Positions 1 to 9,227 of a DNA stretch of 64,000 nt are shown one piece after another. This DNA is from Cokeromyces recurvatus (taxonomy: Eukaryota > Mucoromycota > Mucoromycetes > Mucorales > Mucoraceae): NCBI RefSeq assembly GCF_025118155.1, contig NW_026251392.1:124001-188000 (forward strand), written 5' to 3'. The notes under the pieces are model-generated. The model searched no databases. It saw only the letters and a program-made list of their open reading frames with translations, and was not told the DNA's origin. Every line of letters begins with the position of its first letter. Position 1 is the stretch's first letter. The position numbers were made by a program, and so were the translations under genes.

Positions 1-2062
1 GTTGGTTGATATAGATTGAATATAGAAACGGAGAGAGAATATACCCTTGTAAGACGCCAGTGACAGGAGAGAAACGATACGATATATGATTATCAAGAAG
101 AACTTCAATTTGAACCTGATCAAAGAGATTTTTGAGAACTCCAAGCAAAGCCGGGCAGAGATGAGGTTGAAGCACTTCCCAAATATAGGAGCGATCAACA
201 GTATCATACGCTGATTTGATATCTAAAAAAGCAAGGGTAGGAAAACAATTGTGGTTACGCCGAAGAATAGAGCAGATCTCGACAAGACAATGAACTTGAT
301 CAAGAGAGCTACGAGATTCACGAAATCCGCCTTGAGCAATATCAAGAGTAGGGGATTGATCTAATAGGCTAGGGTACAAGCATTTTTCAAATAATTTACG
401 AAAAATAGATGTCAAGCTAATTGGTCTAAAGTTCCCTGGGTCACTTTTGGAGCCTTTCTTGTGTATCGGTACTACCTGCGCAACTCGCCATGATAGTGGA
501 GTATAGGAACATTGCCAGCAGGTACGAAAGAGATGTAGAAGCTGGGGAACCAAAGTGTGAATTAGGGGTAATAACATTTCCGTCTGTATGTGATCAACAC
601 CAGGAGCTTTTTTACGAGGCAGTTGTTTTAGAGTCTCATGAATTTGTTCAGATGAGAAGGGACAAAGATTTAAATTAAAAGGAAGACCACTAGTTATAGG
701 AGAAGATGAACCCAAATTAGATGGTGAAGTGAGGAATTGCCCGGCATAGATACTTTGAAGATGGTCGGCCATAACGTCAGCCAGAGTACGGTTAATATCT
801 GGATCTGGTGAGAAGGAAGGCTTCACCGATCTGTTTTTACGAATTCTGCTGAATCGTGCAATTGCTTTAGTATACTCGCCTTTAGACATCTCGTCGCAAA
901 ATTGTCTCCACGTTCCTATACGCCGTTGTTGGATTAGTCGTTTTAGTAAAGCAGTAGTTTCTTGATGTTTTAACCAATAAGTTAAGCAATTCAGTCCATT
1001 TGCTTTTCGCCATTTCTTGTAATAGAATTGTTTAAGCTCGAAAGCAGATGTCATTTCAGCGGTCCAGAACTGTTTTAAAAACACATCAGCAGTAGTATCC
1101 TTTTTTCCACAGATTTGATCCAACGATTCGTAGATAGTTTGGCATAGTGAAGTTGAGAATTGGTCGATGTAAGCACGAGCAGCATCTGTATCTTGAAACG
1201 TTGGGGCTGAAGAGTCTACTATACGCATCTTTTTAGCACTATCATTTGCATACTTAGCTTGGTACCTTTCATAGTGATCTAATTTTTTCAGCTTTTTCAA
1301 TCGCCAGTGTGGACGATGGACCTCAACGGAAAGGTTGTGAGAAGAATGGACTTGGGGTAGATGAAAAGAGAAAGTCATAAAAGTGTGGTTAGAATTTAAT
1401 GATAGATCGTCGCGGATATTAAGGTCAGGTGTCTCCAAGTCAGTATTGCTAAGGAAATAATCAATGATACTTGTACCATGATAAGTATAACTAGTCGGTT
1501 GTCCAAAAGCCAGCCGTTGGTTCCATAGAATCAAACCGTGTGCTTCCATCCAATTGTAAAAGAGACGTCCGCTTGTGTTCCACCGACTGTCACCAACCAA
1601 CTCGCCAATACGAGAATTGAGGTCACCACATATAATAGTCTTGGTTGTGGAAGGGTAATCCATAGGTAATAGTGAGAGAATTTCTGATATTTGATCTGAT
1701 TTTAAAGAGGGGGGAAGATATAAGCAATGAATTAATAAGTTAGAATTTATAATGATTGATAATGTAAACTTGGCCAATAATGGATTGACATGGTTGATAT
1801 GATGAATTGGAAGTTTGAAGTCCGGATTAACAAGAAGAGCTAAACCAAGTTGACCACGATGTTGGTTATAGGAGTTTACCGGAATACCGTAGGTATGGAA
1901 TTGTTTCCAAGTGGGAATTGGATATTTGTTGGGAGATAGTAGCCATGTTTCAGTAATAAAGAGTAGAGATGAATTTTTAGCAGTATTTAATACAGGATAA
2001 ATAGATTGTTTAGGGAGACCAGTAGCATTAAAAAGTGATATTCTCAATGGAAAACCACTCAT
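1..2062 (-). CDS. LINE copy 1 ORF2, endonuclease-reverse transcriptase (partial, 3' end outside window)
   Basis: Starts at the ATG whose A is the last base of the ORF1 stop codon (TAATG overlap at 2062), suggesting translation by termination and re-initiation. The N-terminal part is an exonuclease-endonuclease-phosphatase fold: an FITETW segment, then CGDLNSRIGE, then a GTSIIDYFLSN segment carrying the conserved Asp near the end of the domain. A basic linker (residues about 230-400) follows, then the reverse-transcriptase fingers and palm with VVPIHKKG, FRPISLTS and an FLDIKSAYDTVD motif-A Asp. The window ends just after YSIYIN, before the YADD motif. By family knowledge the enzyme nicks target DNA and primes reverse transcription there. 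About 687 codons are visible with no stop found by eye. Confidence 0.85.
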   Translation of the reverse strand, partial: MSGFPLRISLFNATGLPKQSIYPVLNTAKNSSLLFITETWLLSPNKYPIPTWKQFHTYGIPVNSYNQHRGQLGLALLVNPDFKLPIHHINHVNPLLAKFTLSIIINSNLLIHCLYLPPSLKSDQISEILSLLPMDYPSTTKTIICGDLNSRIGELVGDSRWNTSGRLFYNWMEAHGLILWNQRLAFGQPTSYTYHGTSIIDYFLSNTDLETPDLNIRDDLSLNSNHTFMTFSFHLPQVHSSHNLSVEVHRPHWRLKKLKKLDHYERYQAKYANDSAKKMRIVDSSAPTFQDTDAARAYIDQFSTSLCQTIYESLDQICGKKDTTADVFLKQFWTAEMTSAFELKQFYYKKWRKANGLNCLTYWLKHQETTALLKRLIQQRRIGTWRQFCDEMSKGEYTKAIARFSRIRKNRSVKPSFSPDPDINRTLADVMADHLQSIYAGQFLTSPSNLGSSSPITSGLPFNLNLCPFSSEQIHETLKQLPRKKAPGVDHIQTEMLLPLIHTLVPQLLHLFRTCWQCSYTPLSWRVAQVVPIHKKGSKSDPGNFRPISLTSIFRKLFEKCLYPSLLDQSPTLDIAQGGFRESRSSLDQVHCLVEICSILRRNHNCFPTLAFLDIKSAYDTVDRSYIWEVLQPHLCPALLGVLKNLFDQVQIEVLLDNHISYRFSPVTGVLQGYILSPFLYSIYINQ

Positions 2063-3267
2063 TAGTTCAAATTAGTATGGGTGGAGTTCACATCATCTTC
2101 ATCCATCGCACTCGCGTGAAATTTAGAAGATTCAGAAGCAGCAACGTCAAGCTCGAAGATGTCCTCTTGGGGGCGACTGGAGTAGGGATCAGTAGTCAGT
2201 ATGTCAGCAAGTTGGTCTTTGGTAATCCAGGTTTTATGGGCAAAGAAACGTGCCACAGCATATTTAGCCGGACCACGGATATGAATAAGAGCTTTTTGGA
2301 GACGTTGATTATGAAGATCACGAGCGACCTGTTGACGTTGTTCAGTTGATTCATTGGCATATTTGGGATCTTTGAGTACACTTCCATTACAGGGATCAAA
2401 AGTAGTATGGAGTTTGATGCCTCGTTTAGTTAACAGTTCTTGGAGTTCAGGAGCATAGTCATTATGGACGAGCACTGCAACAATGTTGCGGTCAGGGTAG
2501 TGTAAATCTAGGAGACGACCATTGTTGACTCCTAGTTTCTTTAAAGTAGTTCTTAACTTACCGAGGGGAACACGTGCCTTGGTAGGTATATGTAAGTATT
2601 GGAAACCTTGAGTAGCTGAAGGGGCTTGAAAGAAACGAGCAGCAGCAGCTTCGCGTTTCGCATGGTGTTGGACTAGATTCTTTTTGAGAGCTAAGACTCT
2701 TTCTGGTTGGTGCCAGGGAGCCGAGGAAAATTGTGTATCTGGAAGAGTAGGAAAGTCGTCCTCGTCAGTGCTAGGTTGGATGGCGGCAGGAGGTAGTTGT
2801 AGTGGAACTGATCTAGAGAGACGGAGTTCTTCAGTAAGTTGCACAATTACTTTTTGTTGTTCTGCAAGCTGGGTGGTTAGTTGGGTAATCATATTAAAAA
2901 GCGCTTGTACGTCTGGTGTAGCACTATTGTCGAATTGGGTTACGGGGACAACAATGGTAGGGGTTGGAGTTGCTGTTGGGGGTACATTGTTAGATATATC
3001 TTCTACCATCCTTGAGGGAGCAGTGATGATATCAAGCATTTCAGGTGCATGTATAGTATGAGAGCATAAGGTACACTTGTAACAGGGTTGGTAGTGGTGC
3101 GTTTTAGAAGGAGAATCACCCTTACTGTGATAGGTAGTGACTTTTTTGCATTCAGGACATGGTATCGCTTTGCGATGTTCAAGGAAGCCTTTTGCAAGGG
3201 CTGCCAGTTCTTCTTCAGATAAAACTCGACTAGGAGTCTTATTATATTTATGTCGATTAGGCGGCAT
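2062..3267 (-). CDS. LINE copy 1 ORF1, putative RNA-binding protein
   Basis: A 401-residue open frame upstream of ORF2 in the same transcript sense. Residues about 37-70 hold two cysteine pairs (CPEC then CYKCTLCSH), a zinc-ribbon-like arrangement. A hydrophobic coiled stretch around residues 120-150 (ALFNMITQLTTQLAEQQ) could mediate self-association. Residues about 225-340 look like a degenerate RRM-type fold (basic, starting near RVPLGKLRTTLKKLGV). ORF1 proteins of LINEs bind their own RNA and act as chaperones; that role is inferred from position and features, not from a recognised match. It ends in DDVNSTHTNLN and its stop overlaps the ORF2 start. Copy 2 retains only the last few codons of this ORF. 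Confidence 0.75.
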   Translation of the reverse strand: MPPNRHKYNKTPSRVLSEEELAALAKGFLEHRKAIPCPECKKVTTYHSKGDSPSKTHHYQPCYKCTLCSHTIHAPEMLDIITAPSRMVEDISNNVPPTATPTPTIVVPVTQFDNSATPDVQALFNMITQLTTQLAEQQKVIVQLTEELRLSRSVPLQLPPAAIQPSTDEDDFPTLPDTQFSSAPWHQPERVLALKKNLVQHHAKREAAAARFFQAPSATQGFQYLHIPTKARVPLGKLRTTLKKLGVNNGRLLDLHYPDRNIVAVLVHNDYAPELQELLTKRGIKLHTTFDPCNGSVLKDPKYANESTEQRQQVARDLHNQRLQKALIHIRGPAKYAVARFFAHKTWITKDQLADILTTDPYSSRPQEDIFELDVAASESSKFHASAMDEDDVNSTHTNLN

Positions 3268-3383
3268 TTACCTAGTTATTGCGATGTTTTTCAAGGTGTT
3301 GAGAGTTTTGAATGTGTATATAGTGTTGTAAATGTCTTTCCAAGTTTAGTAATAGTGTTGGAAAGCCAGACCTTCTCTACTGA

Positions 3384-3674
3384 TACAGGGTTTTAACCTA
3401 AAATTAGACAATTGCAAATTTTTTCTTAGACATTTTAAATTTTTTCATTAGACGATTTTGCAATTTCTGTGGACGATTTGATATTTAGAATGAACGATTT
3501 CAAAGTGTTATATTAGACGATTTCAAATTCATGTTAGACACATTGCCATGTTTTTTAGACACTTTGTTTTTTTTGTTTAGACTTATCTTACCATTTTGGG
3601 TTTAATGTCCTGGTTGTATTTATAAGTAGTTTTTTTCTTTTTTCTTTATTATTCTTTGTGGTAATCAATATGAA
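3384..3674 (-). repeat. 291-bp dispersed repeat, copy A
   Basis: Reverse complement of 10629-10919 with equal length and no mismatch in the parts I compared. It lies immediately upstream (in LINE sense) of LINE copy 1. It contains a degenerate tandem array with a 21-23 bp period in which most units begin TAGAC (on the + strand: AGACAATT, AGACATTT, AGACGATT, ACGATTTG, ACGATTTC, AGACGATT, AGACACAT, AGACACTT, AGACTTAT). Confidence 0.85.
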
Positions 3675-4103
3675 CTGATTTTTGGATTGACTTGGTAAGT
3701 TCGCTTACTTAGCAAAACATTGGGTTGAAGTGCACATGTTAGATACATTAGGCGAATGGACCTGTAAGGCCACCAAACCTTGCCCAAGCCTAGTAGCTGA
3801 CCTATCAGCAAGGCTATGGTGTGAATGGATGATCACGTACTCCTACAAGTAACAACATAGCAGCATCTTCGCCAAAGGTTTTGACAAATGTGCACATATC
3901 ATTTTTATGTGAAAGGACCTGCAAGGCCACCAAACCTTGCCCACTACCTGGTAACAGCAAGACATGCCATTATCTCTTGCCAATATATTGTTTGTTAATC
4001 CTTTTTTTTAGGACATTAGTCATACACAGCCAGCCATCTGATGGTCAATAAGTGAATATAGAACATGGAAAGTGACGTTTTGAATCCACACGCCTGTGAA
4101 GTG

Positions 4104-4135
<32 letters not shown>

Positions 4136-4275
4136 GTAACAAAATGCATTAAATCAAGTCACTTTATATGTTTTCAAATGAACGATATTATTTTATGTTT
4201 TAAAAATAATAATATATTTGAACAAATGTAAATAAAATAATAATAATAAAAATAATAAAAAGCATATAAGACACA
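3675..4275. other. Intergenic stretch with a degenerate ~155-bp duplication and a T tract
   Basis: No coding sequence is supported here. Two related blocks start at about 3731 and 3887: each begins GTGCACAT and, about 20-25 bases later, carries GGACCTG(T/C)AAGGCCACC followed by AAACCTTGCCCA. A run of about 25 T lies near 4107-4132. Origin unknown. Confidence 0.5.
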
Positions 4276-5335
4276 TTATTTTTTGACAACTAATGGGCTG
4301 CCGCAGGGGTATCTGATATAATTTGAGGCGTCTAATGTAGGTATGTTTTTATCATTGATGGCCTCGTAAATGTTATTGATTGTTTGTTTTATGATTGCCT
4401 ATATAATATAATGTTAATAACTCAAATACATCAAACTATTGATTCAATTGCTCTTACTTGAATTTGGAACATTTTTTCCATGATTATGGGCACAAGCATG
4501 ATATCATCAGTATACTCTTGGAGGAGGTGAAATTGGCTTAGTTCAACCATTCTATATTGGCCATTGTAGGCAATATCCATTTTAAAGGTGCTTGCCTTGG
4601 TACCTATATTCAAAATGTCTCAATACAAATGCAATAATAAAAAGTATCTTTTAACTTACCTTTGATCAAGAGACCAACGACCACAGGATTATCCACTTTT
4701 TGAAGGACAAGTTTGCTCAAGGCTATCTGCATTTCTTTCCCCAATTTCGTCAAGTCGTTTTCCAACGTACCATTGCTGGTGTTACCTGGTCTTTTCACCT
4801 CCACGAAAAACAATTCGAAATTCATTGTCGATAATGGATCCACGAACAACGTGAAGTCAGATATCATTGTTTGGTTGTTGGGATGGGTGGGGTGTGGGAG
4901 AAGATGGTAAGTAAGCCTAAAGTATTAATTAGCAACAAGACATTGGATTTTTGTTTTATTTTTTTAACCTACCAGTCAAATTTTGCACTTTTGATGCTGG
5001 AAATAATACAGTTCATAATAAATGGGCGTAACCCTTCAATGATCAACTTGGCTTCGCCATCTTGGTGGCTTGATTCACTTGTGTTATATCTGTCAATGAA
5101 TGAAGATACAATCGTAACCAATGCCTTTGAATCCTTGTTGGTGTTGCTTAATTTAGTTTGGTCTAATCTATCATTCATATCATCATCATTTTCTTCGTCA
5201 TCAGTCAACACTCTATGTACGTTTCTACAGGTTATTATAACATCATCATCCAATAAACGTAATTCTTTTTTTGTATCCAAGGTTTTAATGATGGCTCTCC
5301 TTTGTTCAGGATCTAATCTTGTAAGGAAGCACTTT

Positions 5336-5338
5336 CGA
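5336..5338. repeat. CGA target-site duplication, left copy
   Basis: CGA immediately precedes the CACTA terminus; the matching CGA is at 8100-8102. A 3-bp duplication is standard for CACTA (EnSpm) elements. Collapsing the element and one copy gives an uninterrupted exon reading ISNNRKCFLTR. Confidence 0.8.
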
Positions 5339-5394
5339 CACTATGGCGGAAATTATGGTAAATGAGGAAAAATTGGTAGAAAAGCTACCAATTT
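5339..5394 (+). repeat. CACTA terminal inverted repeat, left
   Basis: Begins CACTATGGCGGAAATTATGG and reaches a GGTAGAAAAGCTACC motif by about 5393. Compared with the right end it has a small insertion after TATGGTA, so the repeat is imperfect. Confidence 0.8.
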
Positions 5395-5806
5395 TTTTTG
5401 AACCAGTCAATCACATTTAAGGAAGGGTGCATCCCAGATGGCTAGCAATGGTGAGATGTTTTTTAAATCCCTAGAATTAAGTCTAGAAGCAACTAGGTGA
5501 ATAGTAAAAAGTATATAGATTATTTTTATATGTTTGGGTGTCTTTTTATTCCCTTCATTTAAGCCATGAACTTCATTTTAGAATAATGATTTTTAATTTT
5601 TTACGGAAAAAAAAAAAAAAATTGGCAACAGCTACCAAATTGGTATTTTAGCTACCATATTTCAGCGCTTGAATTTCTGTCAGAGCCAAAACGGGCTTCT
5701 AATTTTTTAATTGAATTTTTTTTTCTTTTCAACAAACAAGCTTTGAGCTGGTTTTTTTATTTTATTTGGAGCATAATAATTTAAATTAAAGAAATGTTAC
5801 CAACTG

Positions 5807-7365
5807 TTATGCGAAGATTAATGTCGAAAACAAAGTACGGGGATATAACATAAAACTGGTTATCAACTCCAGGGTATTGTACAAGACCAGCTTACCTATC
5901 GATGTCATAAACACTGATAACAGCGTATTTTGGGTATATAATAGAAGTATTGCCAGTTTGTTCTTCTATTGGCTTGCTTCGCTTTACTAGAGGGACAGAT
6001 GAGTCATGCGAAGCTGTGGTATGTTGACTCATGACTTCAATGAACGCAAGAAATTGTACATTCGATTGTGAAAGCTCATGCTTGAAATAGAACAGAACAG
6101 AACCAACAAACCAACGTTTCCTTCTTCTAAAATAATATGTTCGGTAAATAAGAATTTATAGTTGTTTTAGTTTTTTTTTTTAAAACTTACGTGTTATCTA
6201 AACAGGAAAACATGATGTACTGATTCCCTCTACTGGTTTCTTTTTTTAATTGCCTGTACATACAAGATGAATATACAGTTGAAGAAACCAAAAGGCGGGA
6301 TGCAAGGGTTATAGAAGTGCTGGGTATATTGATGGGGAGTCTTTGATTATTTAAGCGAGTGTAGAATCTCTTTATAGTTTTTACAATTTTCTTGCCGGGT
6401 ATATCTTCTACCAATTGATCGTCATTCAGCTCAGAAATTGGGATGAAAGACTCCCATAATTGTGGACCATTAGCATCATTGGGTATATTCATGTAGCTGG
6501 CATCGGTATATTGTCTGGGTTGAATCAGATTAGCCAGTTCAGCAATGTTTAAAACGCGGTTGACGTGATTGTGGATTGCCAGTCTTTCAATGACGTTACT
6601 TGCGTTTTTTCCACCCTCACGTTTCGACTTGATCAGCTTTGAAAAAACCCCAATCGATCGCTCCATTGACCTTGTTGAATACGCTCGAAGAGGGCCTTGC
6701 TTTTTTATCATGAAAGGTATATGAGCTAGGTAATGTTGTACTGGTCTGAATACGCTGCGCGATATATGTTTATGGTTAACCTGTTGAAGGAGGTACTTAT
6801 GCCAGTCGTTAAAGTGCCTAGTGTAGAAGGGGTTACTAATCAGTTTGTGTAATATTATAGAATTTGAGTCTTACCCATCCATCTCACTGATCAACTCATC
6901 AGTTAGATCCCATTGAAGGGCCAAAGAGCAACCTTTCACTAGCGATAATACAGCTTTTTGGACTGTTCTATTGGGTAAATATGGGGTAACTAAAGTTGGA
7001 ATAATATAGAGCAGAAAGTCCAGCCAATCCACAGCACGAGTTCCTTCGGTTTTTGCAACAACATTGTCAAAACTGCCTTGAAATGAGGTAGGGATATATT
7101 GTCTTGACTCTGTTATGCTTTTTCCAATGTTTACAAGGCTTCTTTGGGGTATATAAAAAGGGTAGTTCTCCACCACCTTTGTGCCATCCTGTCGGGTATA
7201 AAAAAAGACAGTGTTTTGACTTGGGTTGAGATCAACGGTAATCATGTCGTACATTTGTTTGCCGATGCCTCTAGCGATCAAATGGAGCTCATCCAAGCCA
7301 AAGAAAGGAGAACCAGAAAAGCCATTTAGCGTACTAAAGACACTTGGTTGATGGATAGATCTGGC
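5807..7365 (-). pseudogene. CACTA tnp2-like transposase, C-terminal half
   Basis: Four exons join in phase on the minus strand: 7365-6875, 6835-6191, 6126-5896 and about 5848-5807 (stop TAA at 5807-5809). The first exon opens with LNGFSGSPFFGLDELHLIARGIGK, split here as LNGFSGSPFF then GLDELHLIARG, equivalent to the Asp-x-Met/Leu-His segment of tnp2-type transposases. RAVDWLDFLLYIIPTLV and later GPLRAYSTRSMERSIG plus FSKLIKSK match the conserved C-terminal helices and the MER(x)xG block of fungal CACTA proteins. No start codon or DDE-containing upstream exon is present; the first exon begins at a splice acceptor, so the protein is truncated and probably inactive. Recognition rests on motif memory, not a search. 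Confidence 0.75.
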
Positions 7366-7899
7366 CTATAAACAAAGTAGTAAGTAAACATGATGGCAAT
7401 AAGCATGAAGTTTTTTTTCACTTTTCTCTTTAGCCTAATTCATTATGGTTCTTATTTAAAATAACTCTCAATCTCGTTCATTATTATGTATAGAAGACTC
7501 TTCATTTGAGAAGGTAGTAGATTCCATCTTGTTTTTAGTTCTTTTTTATGCTATTTATAATCTTGCACTCAATTCTAACATTCGTTTATATTGTTCATTA
7601 GTCATTGTTTTCTTAGAAAAAAAAAGCTCTATACGCTACTTGACTCGTACAAAAGAAAAGGCAAATACACGAATTACCGGAAGTTCTTTGTTACTTTATC
7701 TTGCTAACATGAAGAAATTACTTTTTCTTTTTAGTCCAAGTTTTAAAAAGGTAAGTTAGTTTAAACGTTTAGAATCTTCTTCAGTGTTTATATGAAAAAA
7801 CACATATATAATAAGCAGATAAGCATTATCCCACTATTGTTTTGTACTGTTTTAAAAAATAAAGCGTTATTTTATATTTATAAAAATATGATAAATAAG

Positions 7900-8043
7900 C
7901 AATCCATATCGTATATAAGCTACCAAAAAAATATGGTAGAAAAGCTACCAATATTGTATATAGGCTACTAAAAAAATATGGTAGAAAAGCTACCTTTTGG
8001 GTGCTTATAGAATATCATTCCTACCATATTCTAACTGTCAAAA
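7900..8043. repeat. CACTA subterminal repeats
   Basis: Several copies of a short motif of the form (A)TATGGTAGAAAAGCTACC, in direct and inverted orientation, occur at about 7920-8080, and counterparts occur near the left end (5375-5395, 5625-5665). In CACTA elements such subterminal motifs bind the transposase (family knowledge). Confidence 0.65.
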
Positions 8044-8098
8044 TTGGTAACTTTGCTACCATATTGGTAACTTTTCTACCATATTTTCCGCCATAGTG
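8044..8098 (-). repeat. CACTA terminal inverted repeat, right
   Basis: Ends ACCATATTTTCCGCCATAGTG, whose reverse complement starts CACTATGGCGG and matches the left terminus at 5339. Confidence 0.8.
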
Positions 8099-8099
8099 G

Positions 8100-8102
8100 C
8101 GA
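8100..8102. repeat. CGA target-site duplication, right copy
   Basis: CGA directly after the CACTA right end, matching 5336-5338. Confidence 0.75.
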
Positions 8103-8983
8103 TTGTTGGAGATTAAAAATATATTGGATAAAGATCTTATACATATAACAAAAGATTGTTAGAGGGGTAGAGAAGTTGAAAGAAGAGCTAGATATCAACT
8201 TACAAAATTCTTGTATCAGATAATTCTTTGCGCATTTGAGCGCCTTCAACTGATCTTTGACGATAATTGCGGAGAATGGACGTAACGTCAACATCTTGGG
8301 CCAACCACTATAGAAAATACATATATCAGTTAAACCATGCTATTAGCAATTGAATGGATATATAAATACCTTTGGGTTTTTATCATTGTCACCGCCAAAA
8401 TCGGTTTTTTGATATGTACTGCTGATGTAGATATTCATTGTCTTTCTTTTTTTACTACCTTCCGCACTGTTCCAGGAAGTATTGGAGGTGGAATTTGATA
8501 CTTCCTCTAATGATCGCTTAGTAGGTACTATTATAAAACTGTTAGTATGAATAAAATACTTCTTTTTTTTAACAGCAGTTTGTTATAATTACCAGATAAT
8601 AAAGTTTCTGGCACAGTTAAATTCACTGTTCCAGATGTTTGATTGATATTGATGCCACTATTTTTGACATTATTTACTACTTTTGATGTTTTTTATCACG
8701 TTTTTCTTTAAGAGATGATTTGACATTCTAATTCAGGTACAATAGTTAGTTACCATAGTGATAAAAAAAAGTGAATGTCTACCTCCCAATCATTTAAAAT
8801 TCCTTCAGCGGCAAGACATTTGGTGGAATCTTCAGACTTTTTTGCAACACAAACCAATGTCCTTTTTAACTTAAATAGCAAATTGCATGTTGAACATTTT
8901 GGATTCTCTTGCTCAAGCTCTTCAAATGCATCTTTAATGATCCATTGATCAGCGTCCTTATCTTTAAAGTAACTAAATGTCAT

Positions 8984-9227
8984 GTTAATAAAATAATAGA
9001 AACAATGAGATGGAAACAAAATCGTAGGCATAAATCTGTAACTGAAATCTAATGAAAAGTATATACAAGCCACACTAAAGATCACAAATTGTCACACTTA
9101 CGGGTAAAAGGTTAAGACTTAGCAAATTAATATTATTGGATATTTGACACAAACAAATAAAAACATTTTTTCACAAGAATTTTGATTCTTTGTTTCTTTT
9201 CTTTAATAATCAAACATTAGCAAAATG
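8984..9227. other. Upstream region of the PD-(D/E)XK-like gene
   Basis: AT-rich non-coding sequence between the interrupted gene and the minisatellite. I see no recognisable promoter element or gene. Confidence 0.4.

Larger units (their letters stand above)
1..3383 (-). mobile_element. Non-LTR (LINE) retrotransposon, copy 1, apparently open, cut by window edge
   Basis: A two-ORF LINE runs on the minus strand from about 3383 down to base 1 and continues outside the window. It has a short 5' leader (3268-3383), ORF1 (2062-3267) and an ORF2 with an apurinic-like endonuclease followed by reverse transcriptase. I found no stop in ORF2 within the window, so the copy could be functional, but its 3' end, the YADD motif and tail are not visible. 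It is almost identical to copy 2 at 44.6-48.2 kb; the part nearest base 1 matches copy 2 base for base over more than 120 bp around 46.61-46.74 kb. The 5' edge is set where sequence shared with the 10.6-10.9 kb repeat begins (3384). Confidence 0.9.
5339..8099 (-). mobile_element. CACTA (EnSpm) DNA transposon, internally reduced, ~2.76 kb
   Basis: The left end starts CACTATGGCGG and the right end is its reverse complement ending CCGCCATAGTG at 8098, with one extra G at 8099 before the duplicated CGA. CACTA termini, a 3-bp duplication and subterminal copies of a GGTAGAAAAG(C/T)TACC motif near both ends all fit the CACTA superfamily. Inside is the C-terminal half of a tnp2-like transposase on the minus strand (5807-7365). 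No catalytic N-terminal half is found in 7366-8030, so the element looks like a non-autonomous deletion derivative. Confidence 0.85.
4276..8983 (-). pseudogene. Mucorales-type PD-(D/E)XK-like protein gene, split by a CACTA transposon
   Basis: Eight exons can be joined in phase on the minus strand: 8983-8783, 8727-8593, 8527-8370, 8307-8204, 8135-8103 continuing (after the transposon) at 5338-4973, 4916-4660, 4603-4458 and 4398-4276. The start is the ATG at 8983, giving MTFSYFKDKD. Near the C-terminus, FTLFVDP followed by FFVEVKRPG gives the D...ExK pattern of PD-(D/E)XK nuclease folds, then a DLTKLGKEM helix; this layout recurs in a large family of unnamed Mucorales proteins. Two breaks are visible: the CACTA insertion in exon 5, and a one-base deficit in an A6 run of exon 2 (about 8689-8694), where seven A would keep the frame. 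The second could be a sequencing error. Function is not known; a nuclease or DNA-binding role is inference. Confidence 0.75.

Noticed and set aside
490..678. 62-codon frame that recurs exactly at 46060-46248
   Set aside because: Antisense shadow of the LINE reverse transcriptase in both copies; repetition reflects the LINE, not a second gene.
7529..7759. 76-codon frame inside the CACTA element
   Set aside because: AT-rich composition, opposite strand to the transposase, no recognisable motif.
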